Shown here: positions 8,831 through 17,407 of the stretch, piece after piece
Layout of the letters: each line of letters starts with the position of its first letter
Numbering within the stretch: the first letter of the stretch is position 1
Assembly (NCBI RefSeq): GCF_007747655.1
Contig: NZ_CP036274.1
Location: forward strand, 3,410,001-3,474,000
Reading direction: 5' to 3'
Source: Anatilimnocola aggregata
Lineage (GTDB): Bacteria > Planctomycetota > Planctomycetia > Pirellulales > Pirellulaceae
Length of the DNA: 64,000 bases
Notes under the pieces: model-generated
Databases searched by the model: none
What the model was told of the DNA's origin: nothing
The model's input: only the letters and a program-made list of their open reading frames with translations
Program-made: the position numbers and the translations under genes

Positions 8831-9030
8831 TTTCTAGCGCCGCCGGGGAAGCGTTGCGCGCGGGGAGAAACAGACTGGGGCCGGTTGTGCTGCCTGCTGT
8901 TTGGGCAGTGCGCTACGCAGAATGAGAATTTTCCTGGCTTCCGCTAGGCGGACCATTGCCGTGATGTGGTGGTGTGCTCCGGGATTATATCCCTTGTAAG
9001 TGCGGTTTTTGGGCTGATGAATAACGGAAA

Positions 9031-9151
9031 TTTCCGGAAACCGTTTTCGGCATGTTTCCGGAATCAAATCGTTGCAAGTCGAGTTAAATGAACGGCTTAA
9101 GGTTGGTTATGAAATAGAAGAATGTTGAGAATTCCGGAAACTTTCTGGAAA
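9031..9151. promoter_or_regulatory. Cluster of four TTTCCGGAAA-type palindromes
   Basis: TTTCCGGAAA (9031-9040), TTTCCGGAAT (9055-9064), ATTCCGGAAA (9131-9140) and TTTCTGGAAA (9142-9151). The first overlaps a second palindrome, GGAAATTTCC (9026-9035). The arrangement suggests operator sites for a dimeric regulator of the gene starting at 9363. The regulator is unknown. Confidence 0.45.
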
Positions 9152-9362
9152 CAAATGCAGCTTGTCGGCGGATACCGCAGCCGACGGGTGCGGTTTGAGC
9201 TGTTTGTCGGGGTATGAACTTTGCCTGCCTGTTAGGTGACTAAAGAGGGGAGACCTGCCACCCGCTGAACTAGATTTGTGGTCAGAAGTTGTTGGCTGAA
9301 ACATCAGCCGGCATTGATAATAGGTGTTGTTCCGTTCCACTCGCCCGATCGAGACTCGAGCC

Positions 9363-10454
9363 ATGCCAGAAGGTCAGACCATGCCAGCAGGTCAGACTCG
9401 CGCCCCGGCTGCGTTGGCAGCTATTAGCCGTCGCCAGGCTCTGTTGGCGATCGGTGGTGCTACTGCTTCATCGCTGGCCGGGATTTCGCCGGTGCAGGGG
9501 GCCAAGCGCGATCCCAAGTGGGAAATGGCCATCGACCGGGGGCTGAAGTGGGTGGCGAAGAATCAATCGACGCAGGGGCATTGGACGGCTGGCGGCTATC
9601 CGGCGGCGATGACGGCCTTGGCTGGAACCGCGCTGGTCGGCTCGGGGAGCACCACGACTCAAGGGCCGTACGCCAAGCACATTCGCAAGGCGGTCGATTT
9701 TCTGCTGAGCAAGTTGCGCGATAACGGGCTGATCGGCGATCCGCGGAACGACAATCGCTATACCTACGGCCACGGTTTCTCGATGCTCTTCCTGTCGCAA
9801 GTTCTGGGCGAAGAGCAGGACGAAGAAGTGCGCGAGGAACTCGTCAACGCGCTGACGAAGTCAGTCGAGTTCAGCGTGCGTGCCCAGGCTCCGACGGGTG
9901 GCTGGGGCTACGTGAGCACCAAGGATCAGCCCGACTTCGACGAGGGCTCGACCACGATCACGCAGGTGCAGGGTTTGCGCGGTTGTCGCAACGCGGGCAT
10001 CGTCGTTCCAGGCGAAGCAATCGAAAAAGCGAAGGAATACATCTACGCCTGTCGCAATGCCGACGGTGGCATCTCTTATAGCTCGCGCAATCGCGGCAGC
10101 AGTCGGCCGGCGATCACGGCAGCAGCGCTGGCCACGCTCTACAACGCTGGTGCGTACGATGACAAGCACGTGCCGCAGATGCTTGAGTACTGCAAGAAAA
10201 ACCTGCAGAACTTGTCGGAAGGTCCTAATTCATTCGGGCATTGGCATTACACTTATCTGTATTACTCGCAGGTGATGTATCGCCAAGGTGAAAGAGAATG
10301 GGCACCGTTTCGCGATAAACTTTACAACAAGATTGTCGGCGAACAGACGGGCGACGGCTCCTGGACCGGAAACATCGGACCGATTTACGTCACCGCTTGC
10401 AACCTGATCATGATGCAACTCGATAAGTCGTTCTTGCCGATCTATCAGCGGTGA
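9363..10454 (+). CDS. Prenyltransferase/squalene-oxidase repeat (alpha-toroid) protein, Tat-type signal
   Basis: 363 residues. An SRRQALLAIGGATASSLAG segment near the N-terminus is a twin-arginine-like signal, suggesting export in folded form. The mature part contains repeated toroid helices with the family's Gly-Gly/Trp phrases (QSTQGHWTAGGYPAAMTALAG; PTGGWGYV; NADGGISYSS; TGDGSWTG), as in terpene cyclases, protein prenyltransferases and alpha-2-macroglobulin-type toroids. I see no DxDD cyclase acid motif, so enzymatic cyclisation is not supported. Such proteins are frequent in planctomycetes with unknown substrate. ATG 9363 was chosen over GTG 9324; ATG 9381, preceded by GAAGG, is an alternative. 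It follows the palindrome-rich leader. Confidence 0.8.
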   Translation: MPEGQTMPAGQTRAPAALAAISRRQALLAIGGATASSLAGISPVQGAKRDPKWEMAIDRGLKWVAKNQSTQGHWTAGGYPAAMTALAGTALVGSGSTTTQGPYAKHIRKAVDFLLSKLRDNGLIGDPRNDNRYTYGHGFSMLFLSQVLGEEQDEEVREELVNALTKSVEFSVRAQAPTGGWGYVSTKDQPDFDEGSTTITQVQGLRGCRNAGIVVPGEAIEKAKEYIYACRNADGGISYSSRNRGSSRPAITAAALATLYNAGAYDDKHVPQMLEYCKKNLQNLSEGPNSFGHWHYTYLYYSQVMYRQGEREWAPFRDKLYNKIVGEQTGDGSWTGNIGPIYVTACNLIMMQLDKSFLPIYQR

Positions 10455-10473
10455 TGGTGCGCGCGAGGATCGC

Positions 10474-10815
10474 ATGGGGCCGAAGGAAATTGCGATATTT
10501 CTCGCAGGCCTGATGGTGGGCATCCTGCTCACGATCTGCTTTGCATTCGTGCTGCGGATTTTTTCGCCCTGGCTGCGCTGCTTCCTGGGCGGAGCACCAG
10601 TGTCGTTCTTTTCGCTGATCGGTATGCTGCTGCGCGGCACGCCGGTGAACTTGCTGGTCGATGCGCATTTGAGCCTGGTTCACAGCGGAAAAGGTGCAGC
10701 GATTCGGGAGTTGGAGTCGACGTACATTGCCCAGCGCGGGAAGATCCTCACCAGCAACGATCTAGTGAATGTTGTGGCCGCGAATCGCGTCGATCAATCC
10801 CGGCATGGTGAATGA
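10474..10815 (+). CDS. Short membrane protein resembling only the N-terminal part of flotillin-like FloA
   Basis: 113 residues: one hydrophobic N-terminal hairpin (IAIFLAGLMVGILLTICFAFVL) followed by a soluble stretch. The order and spacing of PWLRCFL, SLIGMLLR, LVDAHL, ELESTYIAQ and DLVNVVAANR parallels the beginning of FloA/YqfA proteins (for example WLQCY, DLVGM, LEAHYLAGGNV, VVRALIAA). FloA is about 330 residues, so the SPFH and C-terminal parts are absent here. It starts 19 bp after the toroid gene, suggesting co-transcription, and its 3' end overlaps the convergent CobA-HemD gene by 54 bp. It may be a truncated relic or a stand-alone membrane-anchor protein. Confidence 0.6.
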   Translation: MGPKEIAIFLAGLMVGILLTICFAFVLRIFSPWLRCFLGGAPVSFFSLIGMLLRGTPVNLLVDAHLSLVHSGKGAAIRELESTYIAQRGKILTSNDLVNVVAANRVDQSRHGE

Positions 10816-12291
10816 CGTGGCTTCGGCGGCGGGTTCGTGACCCAAGTCGCGGAGGGTGCTTGTGGTGATGGGACTGATGCTCGCCAGTTTGGCGAGGCGA
10901 AGATCGTCGCCGAAGAGTGAGTGCAATGAGCGAGCGATGGCGCTGCTGGTGACGGTGATCCAATTGATCTTACCCGCCTGCAAGAGCGACGTGATTTCTG
11001 CCGAAGCATGCGTGATGTCGTGACTATCGTAGACGACCACTTGTTCGACAATGCCGCCTGCCGCAGTCAACTCTTCGGCCAGAACTTCGCGCCCGCGACT
11101 GGCGCGCAGGAGCAGAAACCTTTTGCCCTGGGCTGTGGTGGCCAATGACGCCGCCAACGACTCCGCGCGGAACTCATCGGGGATTAAGTCGGCACGTAAC
11201 GAATGGCGCGCAAGTTCCGCAGCTGTGCCGGGGCCAATGGCGGCGATCTTCAGCGAACCGAGGGACCGTAGGTCGTGTCCTTTCGACCAGATACGCGCGA
11301 GAAAATGGTGAACTCCATTGCTGCTGGAAAAGACGAGCCAGTCGAAGTCAGTCAGTCGCTCAATCGCTTGATCGACGGGGGCCCAGTTGATGGTCGGAGT
11401 GATTTCAATCGCGGGCTGATGCAGCACTTCCGCGCCCAATTCGCTGAGTGGTCCGCGCAGATCTTCGATCTGGTGCGCGGGGCGAGTGACGAGAATTCGC
11501 TGGCCGAAAAGTGGCCGCTGTTCGAACCACGACCAGGTGCGCGAGGAGGCGGCCACTTCGCCCACGATGATGATGACCGGCGGGCGAAGCTTGAGACCTT
11601 CGATGAAGGTGGCTACTTCTCCAAGAGTCGTTTGCCAAACTTGTTGGTCAGGAAAACTGCAGCGGCGGATGAGGGCAACCGGAGTTGTCGATTGCCTGCC
11701 GCCCGCCATCAGCCCGCGGGACCACTCGCGCGCCGACGTCACGCCCATATAAAAACAGAGCGTGCCGGGGAACCGGGCGAGTGCGCTGTAGTCGAGTGTT
11801 TCGCCTTGCTTGCCAGGGCTCTCTTGGCCGGTGACCAACGCGACCGCAGAAGCGTGGTCCTTCTGCGTGAGGGGTATCCCGGCGTAACTGGCCGAGGCAA
11901 AGGCGGCGGTAATGCCGGGCACGATTTCGAACGGGATGCCAGCTGCGACGAGGGCGTCGATCTCTTCTGCTGCCCGCGCGAAGACGGTGGGGTCGCCGCA
12001 TTTGAGGCGGACGACTCCCCTCCCCTGCCCTGCCGCAGCGATCATGTGGGCGTTGATTTCGGCCTGCGACCAGAGACGGCCGCGGCCATGTTGACCCAGG
12101 CAATGGAGTTCGGCGGTCGAGCGGCAATGGGAGAGCAATTGCGGATTAGAGAGATAGTCGTACAGTACGACGTCGGCCCGGTGGAGGCAGTCGCGACCGC
12201 GAACGGTGATCAGACCGGGATCGCCGGGGCCGGCACCGACGAGATAAACCACACCGACTGCGGCAGATGAGAGAGCGTCCGGTGTTACCAT
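10762..12291 (-). CDS. cobA-hemD: Uroporphyrinogen-III C-methyltransferase / uroporphyrinogen-III synthase fusion (CobA-HemD)
   Basis: 509 residues with two fused enzymes of tetrapyrrole synthesis. The N-terminal ~250 residues are a SUMT: VYLVGAGPGDPGLITVRG (SAM-binding start), RLKCGDPTVFARAAEE, and GIPLTQKDHASAVALVTG. They would methylate uroporphyrinogen III twice with S-adenosylmethionine to precorrin-2. The C-terminal ~250 residues are HemD-like (FGQRILVTRPAHQ, VFSSSNGVHHFL, AAIGPGTAAEL, VTSSAIARSLH), closing hydroxymethylbilane to uroporphyrinogen III. Such fusions channel substrate toward siroheme and cobalamin. The start at 12291 (MVTPDALSS) leaves 64 bp to the divergent TPR gene. A two-domain CbiX chelatase lies 5 kb away. 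Confidence 0.93.
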   Translation of the reverse strand: MVTPDALSSAAVGVVYLVGAGPGDPGLITVRGRDCLHRADVVLYDYLSNPQLLSHCRSTAELHCLGQHGRGRLWSQAEINAHMIAAAGQGRGVVRLKCGDPTVFARAAEEIDALVAAGIPFEIVPGITAAFASASYAGIPLTQKDHASAVALVTGQESPGKQGETLDYSALARFPGTLCFYMGVTSAREWSRGLMAGGRQSTTPVALIRRCSFPDQQVWQTTLGEVATFIEGLKLRPPVIIIVGEVAASSRTWSWFEQRPLFGQRILVTRPAHQIEDLRGPLSELGAEVLHQPAIEITPTINWAPVDQAIERLTDFDWLVFSSSNGVHHFLARIWSKGHDLRSLGSLKIAAIGPGTAAELARHSLRADLIPDEFRAESLAASLATTAQGKRFLLLRASRGREVLAEELTAAGGIVEQVVVYDSHDITHASAEITSLLQAGKINWITVTSSAIARSLHSLFGDDLRLAKLASISPITTSTLRDLGHEPAAEATSFTMPGLIDAIRGHNIH

Positions 12292-12355
12292 GAAGATGAC
12301 TTTTTCAACGAAATTCGGAAGGCGACACTTCCGAGAATAAATCGACCAGCCTGTT

Positions 12356-13741
12356 ATGACCAGCCCTGCGAGTTCCACTCCGCCACCGACCAATCCGCCT
12401 GCGGTTCTTTCCGCGGCCCAGCGGCATCAACTGGCGCGGCAATTCGAACAGGCCAAGCAACTGCTGAATCGACAGCCGCCGGACTTCGCCGGTGCTCATC
12501 GCGTACTCAGCGATTGCTGCACGCTGGACCCGGGGAACACACTATTTCTGCAGGCGCTGCTCGAGAACTTGCAGCGGGCCAAGGGGAAGACGGCGAAGGC
12601 GTGGTTCTGGCAAGTTTGGCAACGACGGGCGGCGTTCAGCGTCGCGGTCCGCGAACGGCACCTTGGCCTGGCATTAAAGCATGGTTGGTTCTTGCTAGGG
12701 GCATCGCCGCGTGACATAAAAACTCTGGCCAACCTGGCAGAGATTTGCTTGTTGCTCGACCATGGGCAGTCACAGGTTCTGCTGCTTCAAGAGGCCTATC
12801 GACTGGCACCTCAGGATCCAGCCGTGCTGCGTCCGCTGGCCATTGCGTTGGGCGAAGGGGGGCAATTCTCCGCGGCAGGACATGTTTGGCAGGAACTACT
12901 GCGAGTGACCAAGGACGACGAACAAGCCCAGCGACTTGCAGCGCTCTTTGTTCGTAATGAAGTCCCCTCTTCGCCCGCGACGGGTGGTCTGGTGGATCGA
13001 GTTCAAGAGCTAATTGAGTTGCAGCACTGGCTGGCAGCAGAAGCTCTGTTGGCTGAGCCAAGCGACGCGTCAGGAGATGCCCCTCAACCCGACCCTCTCC
13101 CCGGAGTACCGAGGAGTGGGAGTTGCGAGACGAGGGATTATCTTCGCCTGCGAGCACTGGGCGAGGAAATCATGCTGGGACGGGCACGGGAGAAAACGGA
13201 GCTCGCCCGTCGGCAAGCAGAACTGTTGCCGTCTCCGCGAACTCACCGTCTGATCGACGAGGTCCTAGAGGAGCAGCGGCGGATCGAGCTCGGCGTCGCC
13301 TTTGCCCGCTACGAGCGATTTCCTTCAGAGGCGGCATCGTCCTGGGAATTGGCCGGCTGTTTATCCAGGGCGGGGAACTATAGCGAAGCGCTCAAGTACC
13401 TGAAGCCGCTGCAAGAGATGGCAGGGTGGCGACTGCGTGCTTTGGTGGCTGCGGGCGAGAACTGGCAGCAGTTGCGGCAGTTTGACCGGGCGTTGGAGAT
13501 TTATCGGCAGGCGACGAAAACGGAGCCGGCCGATGCTAACGACGCCGATTTTAAGAAGGCCCTGTATCGGGGTGCCATCTTGGCCGAGGCCAGCAATTCG
13601 ACGGCCGAAGCACTCCACTGGTGGCAGCGGTTAGTGGCCCTAAATCCCGCCTATAAAGATGCCTTAGCAAGGCTAGACAATCTTCGCCTGATCTGCGATA
13701 AAGGTGGATTCTCTGCCCGGCCCGGCAACGATTGCCCGTGA
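12356..13741 (+). CDS. TPR-type tetratricopeptide repeat protein
   Basis: 461 residues of predicted alpha-helical repeats with no signal peptide (the N-terminus is Pro/Thr/Ser-rich), so probably cytoplasmic. Repeat-like units include LANLAEICLLLDHGQSQVLLLQEAYRLAPQDPAVLRPLA, AGCLSRAGNYSEALKYLKPLQ and ENWQQLRQFDRALEIYRQATK, with a last unit AEALHWWQRLVALNPAYKDALARL. Around residues 241-262 there is a Pro/Gly-rich insertion (GDAPQPDPLPGVPRSGSCE) that is the translation of a palindromic repeat element (see the repeat at 13078-13138). It is probably a scaffold for protein interactions. Partner unknown. Its stop precedes the S20 gene by 88 bp. Confidence 0.8.
   Translation: MTSPASSTPPPTNPPAVLSAAQRHQLARQFEQAKQLLNRQPPDFAGAHRVLSDCCTLDPGNTLFLQALLENLQRAKGKTAKAWFWQVWQRRAAFSVAVRERHLGLALKHGWFLLGASPRDIKTLANLAEICLLLDHGQSQVLLLQEAYRLAPQDPAVLRPLAIALGEGGQFSAAGHVWQELLRVTKDDEQAQRLAALFVRNEVPSSPATGGLVDRVQELIELQHWLAAEALLAEPSDASGDAPQPDPLPGVPRSGSCETRDYLRLRALGEEIMLGRAREKTELARRQAELLPSPRTHRLIDEVLEEQRRIELGVAFARYERFPSEAASSWELAGCLSRAGNYSEALKYLKPLQEMAGWRLRALVAAGENWQQLRQFDRALEIYRQATKTEPADANDADFKKALYRGAILAEASNSTAEALHWWQRLVALNPAYKDALARLDNLRLICDKGGFSARPGNDCP
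13078..13138 (+). repeat. Intragenic copy of a CCCTCTCCCCGGAGTAC-type repeat
   Basis: This stretch inside the TPR gene (CCCGACCCTCTCCCCGGAGT is its core) is related, in opposite orientation, to 17761-17815 inside the CbiX gene. Both are in frame and both lie in flexible linkers. Confidence 0.6.
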
Positions 13742-13829
13742 CATTGTTCGAAGTGTCACTGGACTGGCCTCACGCCCTGACAGAGAGCGAATTTGTCCTG
13801 TCCTAGAAACGTGTTGTTACGGAACTGTC

Positions 13830-14111
13830 ATGCCACACACCAGTAGTGCGAAGAAGCGACAACGTCAGAATTTGAAGCGCCGGGCATCGAACCGCGCCAC
13901 CAAGAGCTTGCTCAAGACGCAGGTTCGCAAAGTGACCACTGCGGCTACCTCGGGCGATATGACCGCTGCCGCGAGCGAATTCAAAGTGGCCGTGCAAAAG
14001 CTCGACCGGGCTGCGGTGAAGGGTGTGATTCACAAGAATGCCGCTAGCCGCAAGAAGTCTCGCTTGTCTGCCGCGCTGAAGAAGGCCAAAGCGGCCGCTG
14101 CTGCCAAGTAA
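13830..14111 (+). CDS. rpsT: 30S ribosomal protein S20
   Basis: 93 residues beginning MPHTSSAKKRQRQNLKRR, the conserved basic start of S20 proteins. It then follows the family pattern of a long Lys/Arg/Ala-rich helix (RATKSLLKTQVRKV), a helical hairpin, and a conserved GVIHKNAASRKKSRL near the C-terminus that binds 16S rRNA. It assists early assembly of the small subunit body. The frame is open upstream to 13704, but ATG 13830 is the family start. It probably has its own promoter in the 88 bp after the TPR gene. Confidence 0.97.
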   Translation: MPHTSSAKKRQRQNLKRRASNRATKSLLKTQVRKVTTAATSGDMTAAASEFKVAVQKLDRAAVKGVIHKNAASRKKSRLSAALKKAKAAAAAK

Positions 14112-14163
14112 TTTTTCGATTCGATTCGGCATCGCCCCAGCATTCCCAATCGGGTTTGCTGTT

Positions 14164-14259
14164 ATGCGGCTTGCTGCTGCCAGTCGATTCGTGCTCTTAG
14201 CGCTTGTTGCTCCGCTATTGTGCGGGGCAGTTCTGCTGGAACCAGCTTGCTGCCAATGA
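14164..14259 (+). CDS. Tiny signal-peptide-like reading frame, possible relic
   Basis: 31 codons giving MRLAAASRFVLLALVAPLLC followed by 11 residues that end in ACCQ, i.e. little more than a secretion signal or lipoprotein-like hydrophobic segment. No ribosome-binding site is evident. It could be the remnant 5' end of a lost secreted protein, or chance. It lies between rpsT and the convergent hydrolase. Confidence 0.2.
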   Translation: MRLAAASRFVLLALVAPLLCGAVLLEPACCQ

Positions 14260-14328
14260 TGCAGCGCTGACCATCTTTCCAAAGCTAATCGCGGAAGTTA
14301 AAGCGAAAAGCGTTACGCACCGCGGAAT

Positions 14329-15402
14329 CTAAACCGAGTGTTGTACGCCAGGGTGTGTCTTCACGCGGGCTTGCATCACTTGCCAATGGGCAGTGGCCAG
14401 GTGGCCTGGCATGCGCGAGAGGGTCCAATCGACCACGCGCCAGTCGAGCCAGCGGCAGTCGGCGTCTTTGCTGCGGGCTGCGATATACCCGAGATGACCG
14501 CCGCCATCGGCCACGATCAGGCGGACGAAGGGCGAAAGCTTCGAGTCTTGAAATGCCACCACAGGTACGATCGGATCGTCCTTGGCTGTTACGATTAGTG
14601 TGGGAATGCGGATCTTTTCCAGATAAGGGCCGGAACTGGCCTGCGCGTAGTAGTCGATGGCGTTGGCAAAGCCCGACAAGGGGGCGGTGATGTGAGAGTC
14701 GAAATCCCGAATTTTGCTGACGCCGAAGGGAATCTCCGGAGTTAGCACGTCGGGCGTTGAGCGTTGACGCAGGGCGATGTAGTTTTTCATCCCCTGTACG
14801 AACGAGCGGTCGTAAACGCCGCGCAGCACCGTTTCGACATGGGTGCAGCAGACGTTGAGATCGACGGGCGGAGCGACGCCCATTACGCCGACGACGTTTT
14901 CGGGCGCGTCGCACTGCCATTCGCCGGCCAGTTTGAGCACCATGTTGGCACCCATTGAAAAACCGATAACGGCCAGCGGCGAGTTCAGGCAGCGGGAGTT
15001 GATGTCGGCAATGATCTCACCGACGTCTTGGCTGCGCCCCGCATGGCACAGTTGGCGTGCGAGACCGATTCCGGCTCCGCAGCCGCGCAAGTCCATACGA
15101 AACACGCGCACACCATGCGCGTTGAGCTTCTTTGCGCAGCGTTGCATGTAGCCCGATTTGTGCGAGCCGCCGAGCCCATGTACTAGCAGTGCCACCGGGT
15201 CGTTCGGTTGCCACTTCTGAGGGCGGTCGTCGTGGAGGGCGATTTGATCGCCGTCCTTGAGCGTAACCAGATGCCTGGTCGCGGTATACGGAATCTCTTG
15301 GTGGAAGAAATAGCAGCCCAGAATGGTCTGCAAATGTCCTCCACGAACCCAAGGATGCGCGCGGAAGGCAGGAAAGTGAACATCCATTTTCAACTTTTCC
15401 AA
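14329..15402 (-). CDS. Alpha/beta hydrolase of the YheT type
   Basis: 357 residues. Features of the YheT/ABHD1-3 family are visible: N-terminal RGGHLQTILG, a lid-strand region LVTLKDGDQIALHDD, VALLVHGLGGSHKS (oxyanion HG), MDLRGCGAG, and the nucleophile elbow GFSMGANM (Ser). The charge-relay Asp is probably in TAKDDPIVP and the His in GGGHLGYIA. Family members are thought to be short-chain or lipid esterases. No signal peptide, so cytoplasmic. MEKLK at 15402 or MDVHF at 15387 may be the start. It lies 31 bp downstream of the sigma54 activator gene on the same strand, so co-transcription is possible. Confidence 0.9.
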   Translation of the reverse strand: MEKLKMDVHFPAFRAHPWVRGGHLQTILGCYFFHQEIPYTATRHLVTLKDGDQIALHDDRPQKWQPNDPVALLVHGLGGSHKSGYMQRCAKKLNAHGVRVFRMDLRGCGAGIGLARQLCHAGRSQDVGEIIADINSRCLNSPLAVIGFSMGANMVLKLAGEWQCDAPENVVGVMGVAPPVDLNVCCTHVETVLRGVYDRSFVQGMKNYIALRQRSTPDVLTPEIPFGVSKIRDFDSHITAPLSGFANAIDYYAQASSGPYLEKIRIPTLIVTAKDDPIVPVVAFQDSKLSPFVRLIVADGGGHLGYIAARSKDADCRWLDWRVVDWTLSRMPGHLATAHWQVMQARVKTHPGVQHSV

Positions 15403-15433
15403 AGTCAGCTAGAGACAGGGTGCCGTTAATCCA

Positions 15434-17281
15434 TTATCGGCGAACTATCCCATATTCCTCTATCTTACGATACAACGTGGCTCGCCCCAATCCCAAAAGC
15501 TTCGCTGCTTCTGGGACGTTGCCATCCGTCCGATTCAACGCTTCTTGGATCAGCTTGCGTTCCCAAAAATCGAGTCGCAACGATTCAAGTTCTTTACCGC
15601 CAGTGGCATCTCGCAGGCCGAGATCGTCTGGCAGGATAGTATTTCCTTCGCACATTACCACGGCGGAGTCAAGCACGTTACGCAGTTGCCGCACATTGCC
15701 AGGCCACTGGTACGATAGCAACTTCTCGCGTGTGTCGGGCGACACCATTAGATTAGGCCGGCCGTGTTGTTTGCGGAAGTGATTGAGGAAAAATTCCGCT
15801 AGCAAGTCAATGTCAGCACCGCGATCGCGGAGCGGCGGAATATAAAGTTCGAATACGCTGAGGCGATAATATAAGTCTTCGCGGAACTTGTGATCGCGGA
15901 CAAACTCGCGCAAATCGCGGTTGGTAGCTGCTATCACTCGCACGTCGACGTTTACCTCCTTCGTCGAGCCGACGGGCAAAAACGGGTGCCCTTCGAGGAT
16001 GCGCAACAGCTTGGCTTGACCTTCGAGCGTGAGTTCGCCCACTTCGTCTAGGAACAAAGTGCCGGTGTGAGCTTGCTGGAACCAGCCGACATGGTCGGTC
16101 TCAGCCCCGGTGAACGAACCCTTCTTGTGGCCGAAGAGTTGGCTTTCCATCAGGTCGCGGGGAATGGCAGCGCAATTCACGCTGAGCATCGGTCGATCGG
16201 AGCGAGTACTGGCCCGGTGAATGGCCCGGGCCACCAGTTCCTTGCCCGCGCCGCTTTCGCCCCGAACCAGCACGCAGCCCGTGGCGCGGGCTACGCGATT
16301 GATCTTCGACTTGAGCTCCATCATCGGCTTGCTTTCGCCGAGAAGTTCGTCGAAGACCGCTGCTTTGTCGCTGAGGCGGCGATTATCGGCCCGCAGTACA
16401 GCTTCTTGGCGCGACCGGACCAGCGCGACGGTCAGGATATTCGCCAGCAGCAGCGAAACCTCGAAGTCGCTCTGACGAAAACGTCCCTGCTCGAGATAGA
16501 TATGAATCGCACCGAGGGTCTTCCCTTCGTGCACGAGGGGTATACAGAGCGCGTCGGCAAACAGGCGCAGGCTATCGGTGCCGACCGTGGCCGGCTGATT
16601 GTCGATCCAGACCGCTTTTCCCTGGCGAATGACCATTTCGGTCAAACTGTCGCTCAGCCTGACTTTGCTGGAAGCTTCCTCGGGAATAACGAGCTTGGGT
16701 TTCAGCTGACCATCGTCGCTGACCCACAAAAAGCCGACGACCGAAGCCTGCGTGCGCGTATGCAGCAGATCGAGCGAAACGCGGACGACTTCGTCCGGAT
16801 CGCTGCAGCCGAGCAACCGCACGCTCAATTGATGGAGCGTGAGAAAGTCTTGATTCCGCTCGTTATCCTGCAGCAGCGAAAAACCAAGATCGCTGGGCAT
16901 CCCTTCGGTGACGATCCGGTCGCGCACCACCGTTTGCGTATGTTCCTGACGGGCCGATTCGCTCAGCGGGTCGATTTGTTCGCAGTAGATGAACTCCGTC
17001 GAGCCGATCTTCACCCGGCAATCGGTGGCCAGGCGAGCCTCGTCGATCTTCTGCCCGTTCAGATAGGTGCCGTTGCGGCTGGTGGCATCGCGAATCCACC
17101 ACAGCCCATCGCTGAACTGGACGATGGCATGCACGCGCGAGGCGAGGGGGTCGGACAGGACGATATCACAATCGAGTCCGCGGCCGATACGAGTCGGGCG
17201 ATCCGTTGCAAGCGTGACGTGCGCCCCGGCACGAGCACCGCTGATCATCAGCAAATAAGAATTCACAAGCAGCACAGCCAA
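15434..17281 (-). CDS. FHA-GAF-AAA+ sigma54-dependent transcriptional activator
   Basis: 615 residues. An N-terminal FHA domain (about 20-100; RIGRG, SRVHA, SRNGTYLNG) would bind phosphothreonine. A GAF-like sensor follows (about 145-290). Then comes the AAA+ domain with Walker A GESGAGKE (about 345), the sigma54-contact loop written GSFTGA, Walker B LFLDEVGEL and an Arg-finger region (RFREDLYYRL-like FREDLYYRLSVFE). A C-terminal Fis-type HTH (NVPEAAKLLGLGRATLYRKIEEYGI) completes it. The intact GSFTGA loop indicates it can remodel sigma54 RNA polymerase. The FHA domain replaces a response-regulator receiver, suggesting control by Ser/Thr kinases, which are abundant in planctomycetes. Targets are unknown. 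It is divergent from the CbiX gene. Confidence 0.94.
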   Translation of the reverse strand: MAVLLVNSYLLMISGARAGAHVTLATDRPTRIGRGLDCDIVLSDPLASRVHAIVQFSDGLWWIRDATSRNGTYLNGQKIDEARLATDCRVKIGSTEFIYCEQIDPLSESARQEHTQTVVRDRIVTEGMPSDLGFSLLQDNERNQDFLTLHQLSVRLLGCSDPDEVVRVSLDLLHTRTQASVVGFLWVSDDGQLKPKLVIPEEASSKVRLSDSLTEMVIRQGKAVWIDNQPATVGTDSLRLFADALCIPLVHEGKTLGAIHIYLEQGRFRQSDFEVSLLLANILTVALVRSRQEAVLRADNRRLSDKAAVFDELLGESKPMMELKSKINRVARATGCVLVRGESGAGKELVARAIHRASTRSDRPMLSVNCAAIPRDLMESQLFGHKKGSFTGAETDHVGWFQQAHTGTLFLDEVGELTLEGQAKLLRILEGHPFLPVGSTKEVNVDVRVIAATNRDLREFVRDHKFREDLYYRLSVFELYIPPLRDRGADIDLLAEFFLNHFRKQHGRPNLMVSPDTREKLLSYQWPGNVRQLRNVLDSAVVMCEGNTILPDDLGLRDATGGKELESLRLDFWERKLIQEALNRTDGNVPEAAKLLGLGRATLYRKIEEYGIVRR

Positions 17282-17407
17282 CAGATGAAAAAAGGGGGCC
17301 TACCGCCGCCCAGAGCTAGTTCTGTCAATATAGTAATGAATCGCGGCAAAGGACTACCCCGCGAGTGGGAAAGTTATCTGCCGAGTTTTGCTGGAACTTG
17401 AATCTTC

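Larger units (their letters stand above)
8623..9362. other. 740-bp non-coding region
   Basis: I see no convincing gene. The stretch holds a near-consensus + strand promoter (8802-8830) and four TTCCGGAA-type palindromes (9031-9151), and ends at the toroid protein gene. It may be an unusually long regulated leader for that gene or may encode an untranslated RNA. Confidence 0.5.

Noticed and set aside
16067-17401. Long + strand open frame across the sigma54 activator
   Set aside because: Antisense shadow of a clearly recognised gene.
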